Below are positions 43,540-56,601 of a stretch of 64,000 nt of DNA, piece by piece. A program made the position numbers and the translations under genes. Each line of letters starts with the position of its first letter. Positions within the stretch are counted from its first letter, which is position 1. The stretch is from Phallus indusiatus (Eukaryota > Basidiomycota > Agaricomycetes > Phallales > Phallaceae): the NCBI GenBank assembly GCA_027605045.1, contig JAQFWX010000005.1:2001236-2065235 (forward strand), read 5' to 3'. Below the pieces are notes generated by a model that searched no databases, was not told the origin of the DNA, and saw only the letters and a program-made list of their open reading frames with translations.

Positions 43540-44134
43540 ATTGCGACCAAATCTGATAGAAGAACTACAAGCTGCTGGAGTTGCTGGAGACCGCTGAGGC
43601 TTTAAACGAGCTATATATACGCAGATTATATTGGACGGTAAAACACAACAGTCAAAGCCTCTCACCACTTTCTCTCCGAATTATGCATGATGTAAAATAG
43701 GGTGTGTACACGATGTATGATTAAGGGGCTTGACTCTGGAGGATACTGAGCAAGCGAATGGTTTACTGTACTAGGTTCAATGAAATGTGGACCAGTGAAA
43801 ATCTTCATGTATCATCAATCTCCGGAACTACCCCTCTTAAGTTAGTACCCTGAGTTGGAAACAGATGACAAGAGAAGACTGACGTTAGTCGAATTTACAA
43901 GTAGACACGCGGTAGACGGTGGGGGAGATGAAACGGCAAATATGTCTAGAGTAGTCATTCGTCGACTAAAATGAGTTGATTTATGTAAACCAATGATAAG
44001 CCGCATGGTCTGAACAAACTATGAACAAGGGACCTACTAACAAGAGAAATAAGTTAGACATCTTGATATCCTCGAGTCCGGGAGATGGAATGAGGAATGG
44101 GTAATGGCAGCGAGGGTGGGCATAAGACACTTTT
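43540..44134. other. Intergenic
   Basis: Promoter side of the minus-strand secreted-protein gene (TATA near 43610) and downstream flank of MIP1. No further gene seen. Confidence 0.5.
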
Positions 44135-47100
44135 TCACTCGTCCCCATCCCAAGTATCAACGGATAATAAACCAGAAGATTTATAAAACCGCTGCTGGGA
44201 ATTTTTGGATTTTAACTGCGATGCCGGCGCAGTTGTTGATTCTTCAAGGGAACTCGCCGCCTTCGCTTTTCGAGTTTTCGGCGCTCTGGCTGTCGATTTC
44301 TTGTTTTTCAATATTTTCATATCACGTCCCAGATCAGCCAGAAGCTTAATTTCATCAATGGAACTCGTGGACTGTGCTTTCAGCCACTTTGCATCCGAAG
44401 CTCGGTGAATGAGGAAGTCTGGCGCCGTGTAGCCTGGAACGTCAATAGGACCCTCACGGTTCACCCACTCTGCCATAGGCGAACCGCATTTCCATAACGA
44501 TCCCCCATTAGTTTTTTCCAACACTGCCACGATGTCGAGACTTTCGCCAGGAGGAATAGGGTTCGGCTGACTAGGCGTAACACATGGCATGTCCACTTCT
44601 TTACGGAGAACCCTGTCCACATCAACAGCACTGAAGAAGGCAACGCTTTGGGGCAGATCGTCCATCCCAAGACGATATGCGAAGATCGACCGTGTCCAAA
44701 GATTGGCAATTTGCAGGGCTAATACAGCTCGATACTTGTCCTCGTCCTTAACCAGATAACGCAATTCATCGTGCACTGAAATGAGATATCGAGCTTGAAT
44801 GTCATACTCTTTGATAAGATGTTCCATAGACACAATGAGAAGATGAAGGTAGTCAACACCAGAGGATTGAACGGCCCAGTTGATACGTGATGGAAGATAG
44901 TCGGCGCCGAACTTCTCCGGAAGATACTGCTTTGAGAGCGCAAAGGTAACACCACAGTCTAGAACAGGTGTTTTAGGCTCATCGGAGATGGCTATTTGCT
45001 CGAGTTTGTTAAACACAAAACTCTCCGTTCCACCGTACCAGAATTTGTGACCGAAAAGATCGGGACGATGGGTGTTTCTACCTTTAGTCGAAGCGTAGAG
45101 CCGTTCCGCAAGGTCTTGAGCTTGTTCCGGTAACATCGATGCATTGCTCTGCAATAAGAGTAACATCATGCTTCATCCCGGCGCCATAAATTCGCGAATA
45201 ATTGAACACCTTGGCCTGATCACGTGTAATCCCAAGTATACTAGCGGTCTTCGAATGCAAATCAGTACCGGCCTTCTTCGTACCCTCCAGCGTCATCCAA
45301 CCAATAGCAGTCGCACCATGCAAACCAAACTGAGCGTCGCCCATGCAACTCGATATCCAAAGTTCTTCCGAATCGACATCAGCTCCGATGATGGCATATC
45401 CTTCTGGAGCGCGCACCATGGCTTTGAGCTCTGAACCAACCCTATTTTCCTTGGCATTCGAAGCTGTAAGCCAAGTTTTTTCAATTGCTCGTCGAGTTAC
45501 GGTACCCATTGTGATAACTTGAGGCAAAATCATACCCCACTTGCCACCACCACCTGGAGCGGCCAGAGATTGCAGCCCCTGTCGACCGTATTTGTCCCAC
45601 ACAACCATCTGCTTCATAATGCGGTCGCGTGCGCTGATCCAATAACTGCATTGGGCATTGACTTCTAGAGCTTCTCCAGCAATTGGTTCCGGGCTACTGA
45701 GAGTCCCGTCGGCAGCAAACTTGATAAAAGTCTTGCCAAGCGGACTGCCTACATTGGCATCTTCGCCGTCTTTATGGGGTAATTTAAAGAACGCAAATTG
45801 GCCTTCGTCTTCACTAGCTTCTCGGAGAGTCTGGTCATCAGCGTGTTTAAATGACAGTTCTTTCTGACGCGTCTTAAAAGTGCCGTCATTCAAAGCTTCT
45901 CGAGCCACTCTGAATGTCCATCCATGATCACGTGAGAAGACGAGCGGCCACCCTTGCCATTTCAGACGAAATAGGAGAGGAGCAACACGACTGCGCACTG
46001 AAATTTCGAGATTATCGGCGGATGTTCGTCTCGAAGCCTTGCCTAATTGCCAATACCAGCTGGGAACAAATTCCGCTCGTCCTCCCGCTTCGCCGAGAAT
46101 CTCGGTACTTCCGGGTACCACAGGTGTCCATTCCAAAAACTTCATCCAGGGCTCCCAATCTTTCCGTTTCGCGGATATGGGATCGTACATACGGAACATC
46201 TTCACAGCCAGTACTCTCATAGGTTCAACAGCTTCTTTGTCATTTTCTTCAGAAACAAGCTTGAGCCATAAGCCCATGCTTTCGCCTCTAGGCCGCGAGA
46301 GAACACCAGTCTTGTAATGTTTGAAAGCGTGCGTACGATCAAAAAGACTCTTGAGACGTGCTCTCTGCGGTGAGATAATGCGTTCAGAAAACGGAAGATT
46401 CGGGTCGTCCACGTAGGAGTGCCAGCCGTATTGGCGAGTATGCCAGACGGGTTGGTCATGAATTTGCAATCGCAAGAGGTAGGGTAGAATGTTATGTCTG
46501 ACGTAAGGATGCGAGACACCAAGGATCTTCAAATCGTTCATGAATTTGGGTATAAGCCGTGGCTTTTTACTGAAGCAATCGAAGACACGAGGTGATGGCA
46601 ACGCAGACTCGAGAGCTGCGAGCTCTTCTTCGTAATCACCTTGACCTTTGCCACTTCGAATCGTTTTTGGAGTCCAGTCAAGTTGCTGAAGCCAGACGTC
46701 TTCTTTCCACTTGTCCCCTGTAGCAAGGTGTCGAGCGCTCTCCGCCATACTCTTCAGAGCATTGGTGACTTTGACCTCCAGTGCTTGGTATTTTCCTTCA
46801 GCAGCTTCCAGGTACTTCTCCCAGTTTTCATCCACAGGAAGAAAACTGCTACCCATACTGCAAACACCCGCAAAACTGACCGGATTGGGACACTTCTCCA
46901 AAAACGCAGGAAGAATCTTGCGGAACACCTGATGCGTCACAGCGACATCTTTTGCGCAGTAGGTGAGATATGACGAGATGTCGGATAGAATAGATTCAGG
47001 AGATGCAGTCATGAAATCGTCGCGTATAGTCTTGTCAACTTCGATGCCACAATGTAATCGGGCAACCTCAGCAAGAGAGTTGACGGCCGTTAGCTCTTCC

Positions 47101-48276
47101 CACCGTTGACCATTGTGATCTCCTTCCCACGGGGCTTCTAATCCGACGTCCGCGATAGCTTGTAGTGAAGGTAGCGATTCAGATAAATCGGCCAGTTGTG
47201 CCTCCAGATCTAGCCTTCTTTTTGCGTTTTTTTCCCTTCAAGACTCTCTTTGAGTTCATTGATTAGTCCCAGCACCGAATCAACAGCCTCGTCCTTCATC
47301 GCCTTGCTGGTTTGCTTTTGTTTTCGGTATTTGCTCCATGCAGAACGCTGATGAGACGAAACTCCGTTAACCGCGACATGCAGCGCCATGGTATCCAGCC
47401 ACCTAGTACCAGTTCGTTGGATATGGTATTCTTCCAATGTCCTCGCACGATCATAAGCAACATTATGCCCGACTACAATACGCGATGTCGAAGGGTTCCC
47501 AAGCGGTATCAATTGTTCGATCTCTGTTGTTTCCTTCATAAGCCAGGGTGATATCCAGACATACCACGCGGTAGGCGAGGCAGCACAGGCCATAACAGCA
47601 TATGGACTTTCATTTGGTAATGTTTCTACATCGAAAACCAGCATTTCTTCATTAGGATAGTCGATTGATTCGTGCAAGCCATCATCTCCTAACCAGTACT
47701 TGGTCCACCCCGATTGAATCACCCAATCTTCTGGTGGCGGAGGCAGAGTCAGAGATGCCAGTTTTTTTGATTGTGAGAGATAGGGTTCGGCTACTTTCGA
47801 GCCTATAGCGTAGAAGTGGGAATCAAGATCATTTCCTTCCAAAGGTGGTAAGGTGAATGAGACGGGTGGGTGGGTAGATGACTGAGCTGGATCCAAGCTA
47901 TGTTTAGTGAGATGCTTTTTCGCGATTTGGACATAAACGTCTGGCGGCGCGGGAAATGTCGCATCTTTAAATACTTGCGAATGCAATTTGGGCGACAGGA
48001 GTTGGACACCCAGTTGGTTTCGTCGTACTGAAAAAAAGCTCCTGTCAGTATAAAAGTACGTATATTTATCGGATACAGACCTGTGTTTATCGTTTCCCGA
48101 TCATTTTGTTGCGGATTTGACTGTCCAGCTGCAGTGTCTGACCCTGAAGAAAGAGGAGCTGCTGGCAAAGGCTGAGCGGCCTTTTGCTTCAGAGATAATG
48201 AAGGATTACGCGTATTAGAATGGAAAAAGCGCAAAGAGCCCACTCTCCTAGAGTAATAGTTAATCCTAGTGTTCAT
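44135..48276 (-). CDS. MIP1: Mitochondrial DNA polymerase gamma catalytic subunit
   Basis: A family A DNA polymerase that replicates mitochondrial DNA. Exon 1 is 48276-48081, the intron 48080-48028, and exon 2 runs from 48027. The Arg/Ser-rich N-terminus (YYSRRVGSLRFFHS) suits a mitochondrial presequence. The 3'-5' exonuclease motifs are FDVETLP and GHNVAYDR, with YLTYCAKDVAVTHQVF as the third. The polymerase motifs are GADVDSEELWISS (A), KVFNYSRIYGAG (B) and VHDELRYLV (C). The total is about 1360 aa, normal for fungi. Two frame breaks interrupt it: one base short in a run of seven T/A at 47227-47233, and one base in excess near 45149-45164. All catalytic motifs survive, so assembly error is the simpler reading. 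Confidence 0.9.
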
Positions 48277-50314
48277 TCGCCAGTTGAACAACACTCGGAT
48301 GCATGAGGGAGGCCGCTGGGCTGGTAGGGTGTCGTGACGTAAGCAAGCTTCGTCAGCTAGCCGTCTGCCGCGAGAAACACGTCACCACCTGTCACTACGC
48401 TTTCCAAAAACCCGCAATCTCAGATCAGTCTCTCTACATATTTTGTGCAAATATCGAAGGTATTGTTATATGACGAAGCAATGGTTCAATTAGCAAGCCA
48501 CAAAGAAGGATGACATGACGTGATGTCGAACTGTATAACCGCAGTCACTGCACATTGCGAATTTGAATATATAATATTTTCGTGATATTCCACGTACTCA
48601 TGCATCATTTTTCTGCTCACATGTCCAGAGCTCACCATCAGCATTAAGGATCGGCATCTTGTCTAAGATTGTACAAAGTAAACGTCAGGAAAATTTCGCC
48701 GGGAGCATTTTTTGTACTCCCAATCAATGTTGACTGCGAAGGAAGAGGAAATATGATGATCCTATCCAAAGGAAGCTTATCCTTTGATTTTATTTACGTT
48801 TGGTATTAGTCAATACAGTTAGCCTCTGGTTTTCCCGAAGAGCTATGGTCCCTTGTCCTTTGTACTAGTAGTACTTCTACTTCTAATCCAACTTCTAATA
48901 CTTCGCACTCCTTTTTTTCCTTTCCCTTGTCCTTGCATTGGAATCGGTCATCCCAATAATAGCCGACATCAACGTTGTTTATATAATAATCTGTCCATCA
49001 CCTCGCTGAACGTTTTATTTGACTGTTCTCATCACGCCGAAGTCTCCTTTCCAAATAACATACTGGCTAGTCGCCTCATCATCACACAAAAGAGCAAGCC
49101 AACGATAATGATTAAACACGAGGGCAAACATCCTTATCCGGTGTCATAATCCTGAATAAAGTTTCTCGTTTCCAAAAACACCCATTTAAGAAGCCACCGT
49201 CACCACAACCCAAATGTGCATATTCTTCTCATATGGATATGACGAGATTTTGAGGCCCCTTCTATTAAAAAGAAGCTTCGAAAATTTTGATTGACTCTGC
49301 TGCATTTACCACGTACTCGCTTTACCCGAACACACACCCTCTCAGAGCCCTCTATTGGCTCTCCATGCCTCGGATACAATAGAACAGTCGCGATTCTCCA
49401 ATCAGTCAAGGAAGCTGCGGCGATCTCCGATATGTCATCTGAATGGGTGGTGTGCGTGTCTATCTGGGACCAAACGCAAAATTCGAGTATATCGCTTGAG
49501 ATTAGAGGGCGGCGGCGGGGCAACGAGGCATAAACATAAACCCACCAAACCTCATATTTTTATATTGGTTCGCGTTTTCGACACGGATCACAACCGATGG
49601 TTGTTGGGATCATCCACTACTCGGTTCTGTTCGCATCTTTTTGGGCATTATAAGATCGATGGTTCTTCTTTACCATGTGATCAACACGGTCTTGGAGCTT
49701 TTTTTTTGTCGAACACCATTTTGACCAAGAAGCACGGTCAAAATCTGACTTGGGGGTTTCTTATACTTTTAACCAGCCGCGCTTATCGGAGATGGAAGGA
49801 AAGATTTTATTTTTAAGTAATTTGGAGTGTCGGTCCTTGGCTTGGAGTATCTTCGGTAACAAACTAGCCTGAGTCGAGACCATGTGCATAATGGCAAAAC
49901 AAGGAATGGGTTTGGCACATTGGCTTTTTCTTCTGACCATCGTCGCAGGATATGAATTTGCAAATTATTAAATTAGGCTCCAAGAAGTCCGTTGATGTCG
50001 TAGTCCTCCTAATATAGTCCGTTCATATCCCTCTCCACGCAAAGAAGTTTAATAATGTCCTCTGCATAAGCCTATTGTATATATGGAGTAGTACGTAAAA
50101 AGAGGAAATCGACATATGGTGTGTAGAGTAAAAAAACATTAGTAGCATGCCATTTCATTATGGTTATAGCTAGTCGTACAACAAAAGCAATAATACTGGT
50201 AAGAGTGAGGTTTCTCCACATGAACAAGAGAGACAAACAACAACAAAGATAGAGAGAGACAGGGGGAGAGACAAAGAAAACAAAAACACAAATGCAATAA
50301 TTAAGTGTTACATA
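48277..50314. other. Intergenic, no gene supported
   Basis: Upstream of MIP1. Overlapping frames at 49200-49816 on both strands lack good starts and family features. Around 50215-50290 the sequence is strongly purine-rich (AGAGAGAC, AACAACAA). Confidence 0.4.
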
Positions 50315-51191
50315 CTATGATCGATGGCGAATATTAAAACCATTGTCGTCTATACTGGTATATGGAGGGGGGTCAGCTGTGGGAGGCGTCCGTCGTGCAC
50401 GAACCGTGCCGGCACTTTGTGGGCGTCGAATGCGTGATGATGCAGTGGTGGATCGATGGCGCGAGCTCGGAGGCGGTTGAGGGTAACTTGGTGATAACCC
50501 TCGCATTTCAGTTTTAAGACTCGCTTCCAACGCAACATGCGATAAAGCGCTCTGCGCGACACGCCATTCCTGCCGTTGAGCAGAGATGAGGATGGCCGTT
50601 AATAATAAATGATCGACAATTGTGGAACCGTCCGGATAGACGGTGAGCTCGGGTTTGAAGAGGCTTTCTTGTGAGGGGTAGAAAATTGCGAGTGGTGAAC
50701 CCGATGTGGCTGTACTTGTCGTACTGTGCGATGACTGCAGCTCCTCGCATTGCCATGCACCAACGCACAGCCGCCCAGACGAGCCACTGAGTACTTGTGT
50801 CGTCTTTTTCCATTTACAACGCTTTGTTCCGGCGACGAAATGTTTTGTCCTTTCAGCTTGATAAGACAATCATGTTACTAAAAGAGCAGTCTATCGAGAT
50901 TCACTTACTCGCTTCTGAAAAAGCTCTTGGATGTTTGTAGGACATTATCCACTAGCATCGTCTGACCGTTCACAAGCACAGTGCTACGATTTCCACTCTC
51001 AGCATCACCGACCCAATTGATTCGCGCAATTTCGAGGAGTTTGCCCGGGGATTAATAGACCACAGCATGGTAACATGGCCTTCTGTCGTGGTCGCATAAG
51101 CGGGTCGCCGGGGATTGTCGTATAGAAAGAGTGTGTCCAAGATCGATCCACGAGCGAGAATGAGCCTGCAGTATGGCTTTGGCACGCTCAT
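50315..51191 (-). CDS. DUF6593-like protein, probable frame break
   Basis: Exon 1 starts at 51191 and ends at 50909, the intron is 50908-50851 (GTAAGT ... GAAAG), and exon 2 is 50850-50315. The pattern is that of the basidiomycete DUF6593 family: DTLFLYDNPRRPAYATTT, TMLWSINP, EIARINWVGD, a KRCKWKK strand, LAIFYPSQ, a PELTVYPDG strand and VDHLLLTAILI. A disordered Pro/Ser/Arg C-terminus follows. Between INPRA and EIARINW the frame shifts by one base (near 51035-51045) with no usable intron, so either an indel error or a disabling mutation is present. Function of the family unknown. Confidence 0.65.
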
Positions 51192-51569
51192 ACTGAACCC
51201 AAATAAGTCCTCGGAAGGTTAGTTATGATTTTCGAGTCTTCTCCAGGACACAAAAACCTTCGGGTTCTGGAGAATAGCAGCCTTTTGTAACACTGATATA
51301 ACGCCCGAAGCGTTTACGAAACGTTTCAAACTCCGACTCCGCAGCCGGGAAGCCGGAGCTGTGGGTTATGAAATTTGGGTCCAATGGTGTGTTGTCGTGG
51401 CTGTACTTGCCTTGCTTCCTTTTTTGATATTATATATAATAAAATGGTAAGTGAGAATGGCATTGTTTCGACTCAAATGAATTATATACATTATATTAAT
51501 TTATTTTATTCAAATTAGACATACACTCTCTGGTTACGCTGCATCGTGTTCACACTACTATTTTTCTGT
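51192..51569. other. Intergenic, nothing recognised
   Basis: Upstream flank of the DUF6593-like gene. No supported feature. Confidence 0.5.
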
Positions 51570-52270
51570 TCACAAAAGCATGTTTAGAAAATTCGCCTTT
51601 CTTAACTCGTCCAAAACACACCCAACAAAGATCCACTTCGATTCTTTTTCGACGACTTCTTTTCTTCGTCCGCACACATCGGATACTGCATTGCTGCGAG
51701 TCCAACAAGAGATGTCACCAAACACCTTGTCATATCTTTCTAACAGAAGGTCTCGATCTGACCACTGCGACACTATATCAAGCTCTCTCACAGTACAGAT
51801 CTATCATTGTTGTCCACAGTCGACGTAGAAGGGAAAGAAGCAGCTCGGTTGATTCCGTCGGATGGTAGAAGCGAATGAGACGCAAGAGCTCCGAACCCAC
51901 GTGGAGTACCATATACCTTCCGTCAATATTCTTTTGTAAACCATAAAAAACTAAACCACTTCTTCTCCGTGGTAATGCCTTCATGTTAGCCGAAACTCTC
52001 CGGTTTTCCGCTACTGATGAAAACCTCCCACCAGACTGAACAGATCCTATATAAGTCAGATACATAACTTAATCTGGCATCATCATTAAACCGGCCCCTC
52101 CAATGTAAAGCCTTTCGTATTGTTACCACTGATTGCGCTGATTGTGTTGTCATCGGCAATATAACACCCCGTTCGCCATCCGACGTCGAACAGGGAGACA
52201 GAAAAACCGCCATCGAATAGAATGACTGATATTTGGCTTCGGGGAGCCATTTCCAATCGCTGCTAATCAT
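51570..52270 (-). CDS. Possible hypothetical gene, structure unresolved
   Basis: Three consecutive open segments with coding-like composition: from an ATG at 52270 (SSDWKWLPEAKYQSFYSMAV), through a middle segment (LQKNIDGRYMVLHVGSELLRL), to ELDIVSQWSDRDLLLERYDKV and a stop at 51570. A 22- or 33-bp intron near 52050-52080 would join the first two; the second junction (about 51790) is unclear. No family recognised. Low confidence that it is expressed. Confidence 0.3.
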
Positions 52271-52354
52271 AGAAGTAATGATGTGTAGTTTGCTTTTACA
52301 TAAGGGTGAGCGGACAATTGGACTAATGAATCGTACATAAAATACCAGATGCAT

Positions 52355-53506
52355 GGGGAAGAGCTCTCTTGTGTATTTTTAAGCAGCATTCCCTCTGGCG
52401 GTTCTTGGCATTGTATTGAATTACCAAGAATGGCTACTCGTTTGCATTATCGGATCCTTGAAGGGATTTGACGTGTCTAGATGTCGTTTGGATGACGCCA
52501 GCACATGCATTATTTACATCCAGTCCGTTTGAACCCGAAGGCCGAACGAAGCAGAGGAGATCTTAGATCGGTTTCTTCGGCTAGTACATATTAATATGTA
52601 AGGAACTTTGAGCCGAGCTGCGCTGTCTAATCTCCAGTGTCGACTCATCTCTAGACTACAACGGCTAGATCATGATATAATTTAAAGTCAAACGAGAGGA
52701 TCCAGATTGATGATGGTTTGGTCGTTAGTCGCAGGTTGTCTTGATGATTCGTCACATGAGAGGGTAGCCTGGACGGCACGTGTTATTAGGTCCTTAGGGT
52801 CTTTCAAATGGAATTGCTCTGTCTTACATATTACTTGTGGGCCCGTGCTTTTTTTTTACATTAAACCTAAAGTAGAGTGACGAAAACATGAAATTGAAAT
52901 CCAAATATTCAAAGGAGCGCCCCATTTGATAAATATTTATTAGATATTTACTTAAGAATCGCTGATTCATCGAGAAGCACCTGGAGGGAATTTCAGTACA
53001 TTAGTATTTGATTCATTTACGGTTAGGAGGTTCTATAGGCAACACATAAATATTTACTGGGCAGCGCATCAGCTCCCTTTCTCGGAAAACTTTTTTTAAG
53101 CCTCCAGGGTGGTTGATTAGATAAAGCGCGCTTCTAATCACGAATCTGAGATCAGCCAATTTGCGTGAACAAAAGGGAACGTCGATCGTAACAGGCAGGT
53201 CATTTGAACCATTCAACACAAAAACCTATTCCCGATTTCCCTTGTTATTTTGGGAGCTACCTAAAGTATTCGTTTCCGAACGAACGAAAGAACTCGCAAA
53301 CGACCAGACAACGCTGGCTTTCGAACCTTGGCTATATCTGGCTGCTTCGTCCCATCACAATGTCATATCACCAACAAGCCAAGATCGGTCCGTGAAAGCC
53401 ACCAAAAAAAACACTCTCCTCCCCCGCTACTCCAACGCACAATTATCTGAATCATCCTTATCTTCCCGAAGTTTCCATTCGCTCCTCCTTTATTAGTTTT
53501 TCAATT
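52355..53506. other. Intergenic, nothing recognised
   Basis: Only short frames (for example 53161-53496) without supporting features. Confidence 0.45.
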
Positions 53507-54256
53507 TCAAGGCTTCTTTCCCCAAGGTTCCGATGCTGCTAGCAAGCTCGCCACACCATTGGCGTTTTCCTGCATCCGCTGCCGCTTCTCGAAGAGTTCC
53601 TCAACAGACTTAGTCATTTCTTCTACCATCTGAGCTTCTGAAGGCATTGCGCCGGGATCATACGGTCGTGGCGGTAGAGATCCTACGCCCGTGTCCTTAA
53701 GAAACTCGGTGAAAGCGTCCATAGCGTGTCGAAGGGCAATTATATCTCCTATAAAAATCAAATGAGTGGCATCTCTGGTCCAATTTCAGATAAAGAGTTA
53801 GCCCTGGACTACCGGAAGCTTGCATAGCATAATTGGTATTTAGGATGTAAGAGCGTTCACTTTTTGTTTATTTTTGTGCAAAATATGTGAAACAGAAAGG
53901 AGGGGTTATATTAGTATCCCATGCCGTATTCTGGAGAAAAGCAGCATATTCCAAACGCGCCACTTTCTCACAAGATGAATGATTATGGGTACCCACATGG
54001 CTGTGATAGCGTTCTGAGCTAGCTGCTGGATCCTTAAAACATGCTGCTGGGCTATGTGAATGTTGCTTTTGAACAATTCAGGAGAATTCGGATCGAGTTG
54101 CGGCCTTTCAACCAATCCCGGATCGAAGGCGGCGGGATCTTGAAAGTGAAGTTGCATAGGTTGCATAGGCCCGGGCGGCATGAAAAGTGAAGGAGAGGTC
54201 ACTGAAGCACCGAGGGAGTTGGAGTCGCCGAGTATTGGATCCGTTATTAATGACAT
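53507..54256 (-). CDS. Conserved-type hypothetical protein, helical
   Basis: Three exons: 54256-53997, 53859-53813 and 53748-53507, with phases 2 and 1 and GT-AG introns of 137 and 64 bp, giving 182 aa. After a Pro/Met-rich start (SLFMPPGPMQPMQLHF) the rest is predicted helical: FKSNIHIAQQHVLRIQQLAQ, a GDIIALRHAMDAFTEFLKDT segment, GVGSLPPRPYD and EELFEKRQRMQE. The heptad-like spacing suggests a coiled coil and a role as a complex subunit. I have a sense of having seen this arrangement in other agarics but cannot name a family. The phases agree across both junctions, which supports the model. Confidence 0.6.
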
Positions 54257-54820
54257 TTTTTGTTCTTCGGAACGAACCTGTGAATTAGTCGCGAGTGTTG
54301 CACGAAACAAAAATACGGTTTGCGTGACAATATTGTGACTTGACGACGCGGGAATCAACATTTTTGAAACTCAGATATTGCTTACGCGCTTCAAGTGCAG
54401 CTTTTTATAGTTCACTGCGACAAATTCGCAGTGTGCATTGTTTTTATTATCTCTTCTCCTTTCGTGACGGACTTTCATATTTTCCGTACTTTTTAGGCAA
54501 GTAACTATCCAAGAAGCTTACTCACGGTCAATATTTTTAGTGAGCACTGAATACAGTCTTTCTCATAAATGGATTCCTATAGTCGGTACAAGTACAAAGA
54601 AGGCTAATGCATTCAACTATTCCAAGTATTCCGCTTATTAACTTCTATGTAATTTTTGAAATAAAGGAGGAGATCACTTACCAATTCTCATGACAAATTG
54701 ACCCCGCCGCTTTCACCGGTCATAAGCAACCAAGAATTCAAATGGAGAAACTTCCGAAGAATCACTTGACAAGATCTTAAAACTGGGAACTCGAAAAAAA
54801 AGGAAGTCAAAGATCATACC

Positions 54821-55051
54821 TTATATATTGTTTCCACTCGTGGGCGGTCCGCCTTTGTGAGTCCGGGGCTGGTTCCTCTCCGGTGTCTCTTCTTCCTTCT
54901 GTCTCCGGTATCTTCTCATTTCGGCTAAGATCCATGCAAGAACAATGGTTATGAGAAAAAGGAGAACTTTTCTATGGAAGATTGCTTGAGAATCCCTGTC
55001 CATAATGAGTTTCCAACTTCTTTTGTCAGTCCAAACTTTATAGGCTTCCAA
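54821..55051 (-). CDS. Terminal exon of a membrane-anchored hypothetical protein
   Basis: The frame (open upstream to about 55100) encodes a hydrophilic part, then a single hydrophobic helix (VLLFLITIVLAWILAEM), then a basic tail (RRYRRQKEEE) and a stop, like a single-pass membrane protein with a short cytosolic end. Another open segment at 55136-55420 in the same direction may be an earlier exon, but I could not find splice sites that join them cleanly. Confidence 0.4.
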   Translation of the reverse strand: MEAYKVWTDKRSWKLIMDRDSQAIFHRKVLLFLITIVLAWILAEMRRYRRQKEEETPERNQPRTHKGGPPTSGNNI

Positions 55052-55420
55052 CGCCCCCTCTTCAGACTTATTTGTAAGACGTTGTGAAATAATTCCCCCA
55101 TTTATTCTGAAAGCCTCGCATCAAGTTTACAAAAATCAGCAACAAAATCTTTGCCCTCGATTAATAGTAAGGTGAAAGGCAGTTGGCAGAATAGTTTGCT
55201 CACCCTCCACAAGTTTGCGTTTCGCGGTACTACTAATGATGCGAGTGACATTCGTATCGCTACGTTGACCTGAAATGGAAGCTATCCGAGTTCCGCCATT
55301 ATGAAAGACCTCATGTTTAATGAGCTCTTTAGCATCTTTCTGATTTGATTGCGTTACGGGCCTCCCATATCTTCTTCCGAAACAGGCATTGTCCCCTTGT
55401 CCCCTTGTACTTTCTTCCAA

Positions 55421-56601
55421 TCCCTCGGTTCTTATGCTATGATATTGACAGCGTAAACTCTCTATATGGGATACTAATCTTCCTTTAGCCTATAGAATCT
55501 CTTTAAATAATCTATGTTGAAGGACCTATCAGCACACCAAGTGCCCACGCTTACCAAACGGATCTACCCATGTACAAGATTTTCTGACCCGCCATAATCA
55601 CCACCTTTCGTTCGTATTATTTTTTCATCACTAGTCGGCGGAATTAGGGATGAAAGGGTCTGATCTCATGTGTATGTGGAAAACGATGAATATATGCGGC
55701 CTGGAAAGATCCTGCTATTGTTGATTGACTGCACTACTCAGCAAGTAATATTCGCTCGGCCGTTTGCTGTATATCCAGGGTAAATCTTATCTCTTTGCTA
55801 GTTGGGGACAATATCTGATGGTCACGAAACTTCCTATCTGGCTCCGATATTAGTCCGATGAAGACTGTCAGTTTACTCCTTCGGATTTTTAAGCCTACGC
55901 AGCTGGACCAGCCTCAAAAGGTGATTCCGATTGTCTAAGACCATGAAAGGCTTCATTTGGTCTAAGTAATACAAGCCGGATACCCGGAATGAAGTAATGA
56001 GCAATGTGATTCAAGCAAACAGAACTCGGCACTTCACAATTTTCATTTCCTTCCCGGAGGGCACACCTGGCGGGAGCATTTTTTTTGGTCAGGTTCTATT
56101 CTCGTGCATAACAAAATCAATTTTTCTTGGACGCTAGTTTACAACGATCCATACCAGATGATCCTCCCCTATCAACTATGATTAAAGTACAAGTTGGTCG
56201 TAGAAGAAGAATTTGAAGAAAAGAATTAGTGAACGATTGGGCCGGCGGACAGTCGTCGGTGCAATTCGTGAAAGAAAAGGGAGTCATGGACCAAAACTAG
56301 CATGCTGCATGGCTGCATAATCTTTGACATGATGATAAGACAACTCGAGATCGATGAAAAAATTGTTCGTGACACAGAATAAAGTAACGAGAGAGATAGG
56401 AAGAGGAAAGGGATGGACGACGGCGAACGTTCGGATACCAGCCGGGTTTTATCCCTATCCTTTACTAATAATCCGGCCTATACCGGTGAAGTGAATTCCT
56501 CTATGATATCCTTTTAACCACGGAGATAATATGAGCTTATTGTAACAACCACAAAAACAAAAATAATAGTCATGGATCAGTAAAAAAAGAGATTTGTTGA
56601 T
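55421..56601. other. Intergenic, nothing recognised
   Basis: No coding sequence, repeat or RNA gene supported. Confidence 0.5.

Noticed and set aside
45149..45164. A 16-bp GT...CAG stretch in MIP1 that would restore frame if spliced
   Set aside because: It is far below the known intron size for fungi, and removing it would delete the conserved Leu-Leu of motif B's helix. A one-base error is simpler.
49200..49816. Overlapping open frames on both strands (107 and 153 codons)
   Set aside because: No good start codons, odd composition, no splice partners and no recognisable motif.
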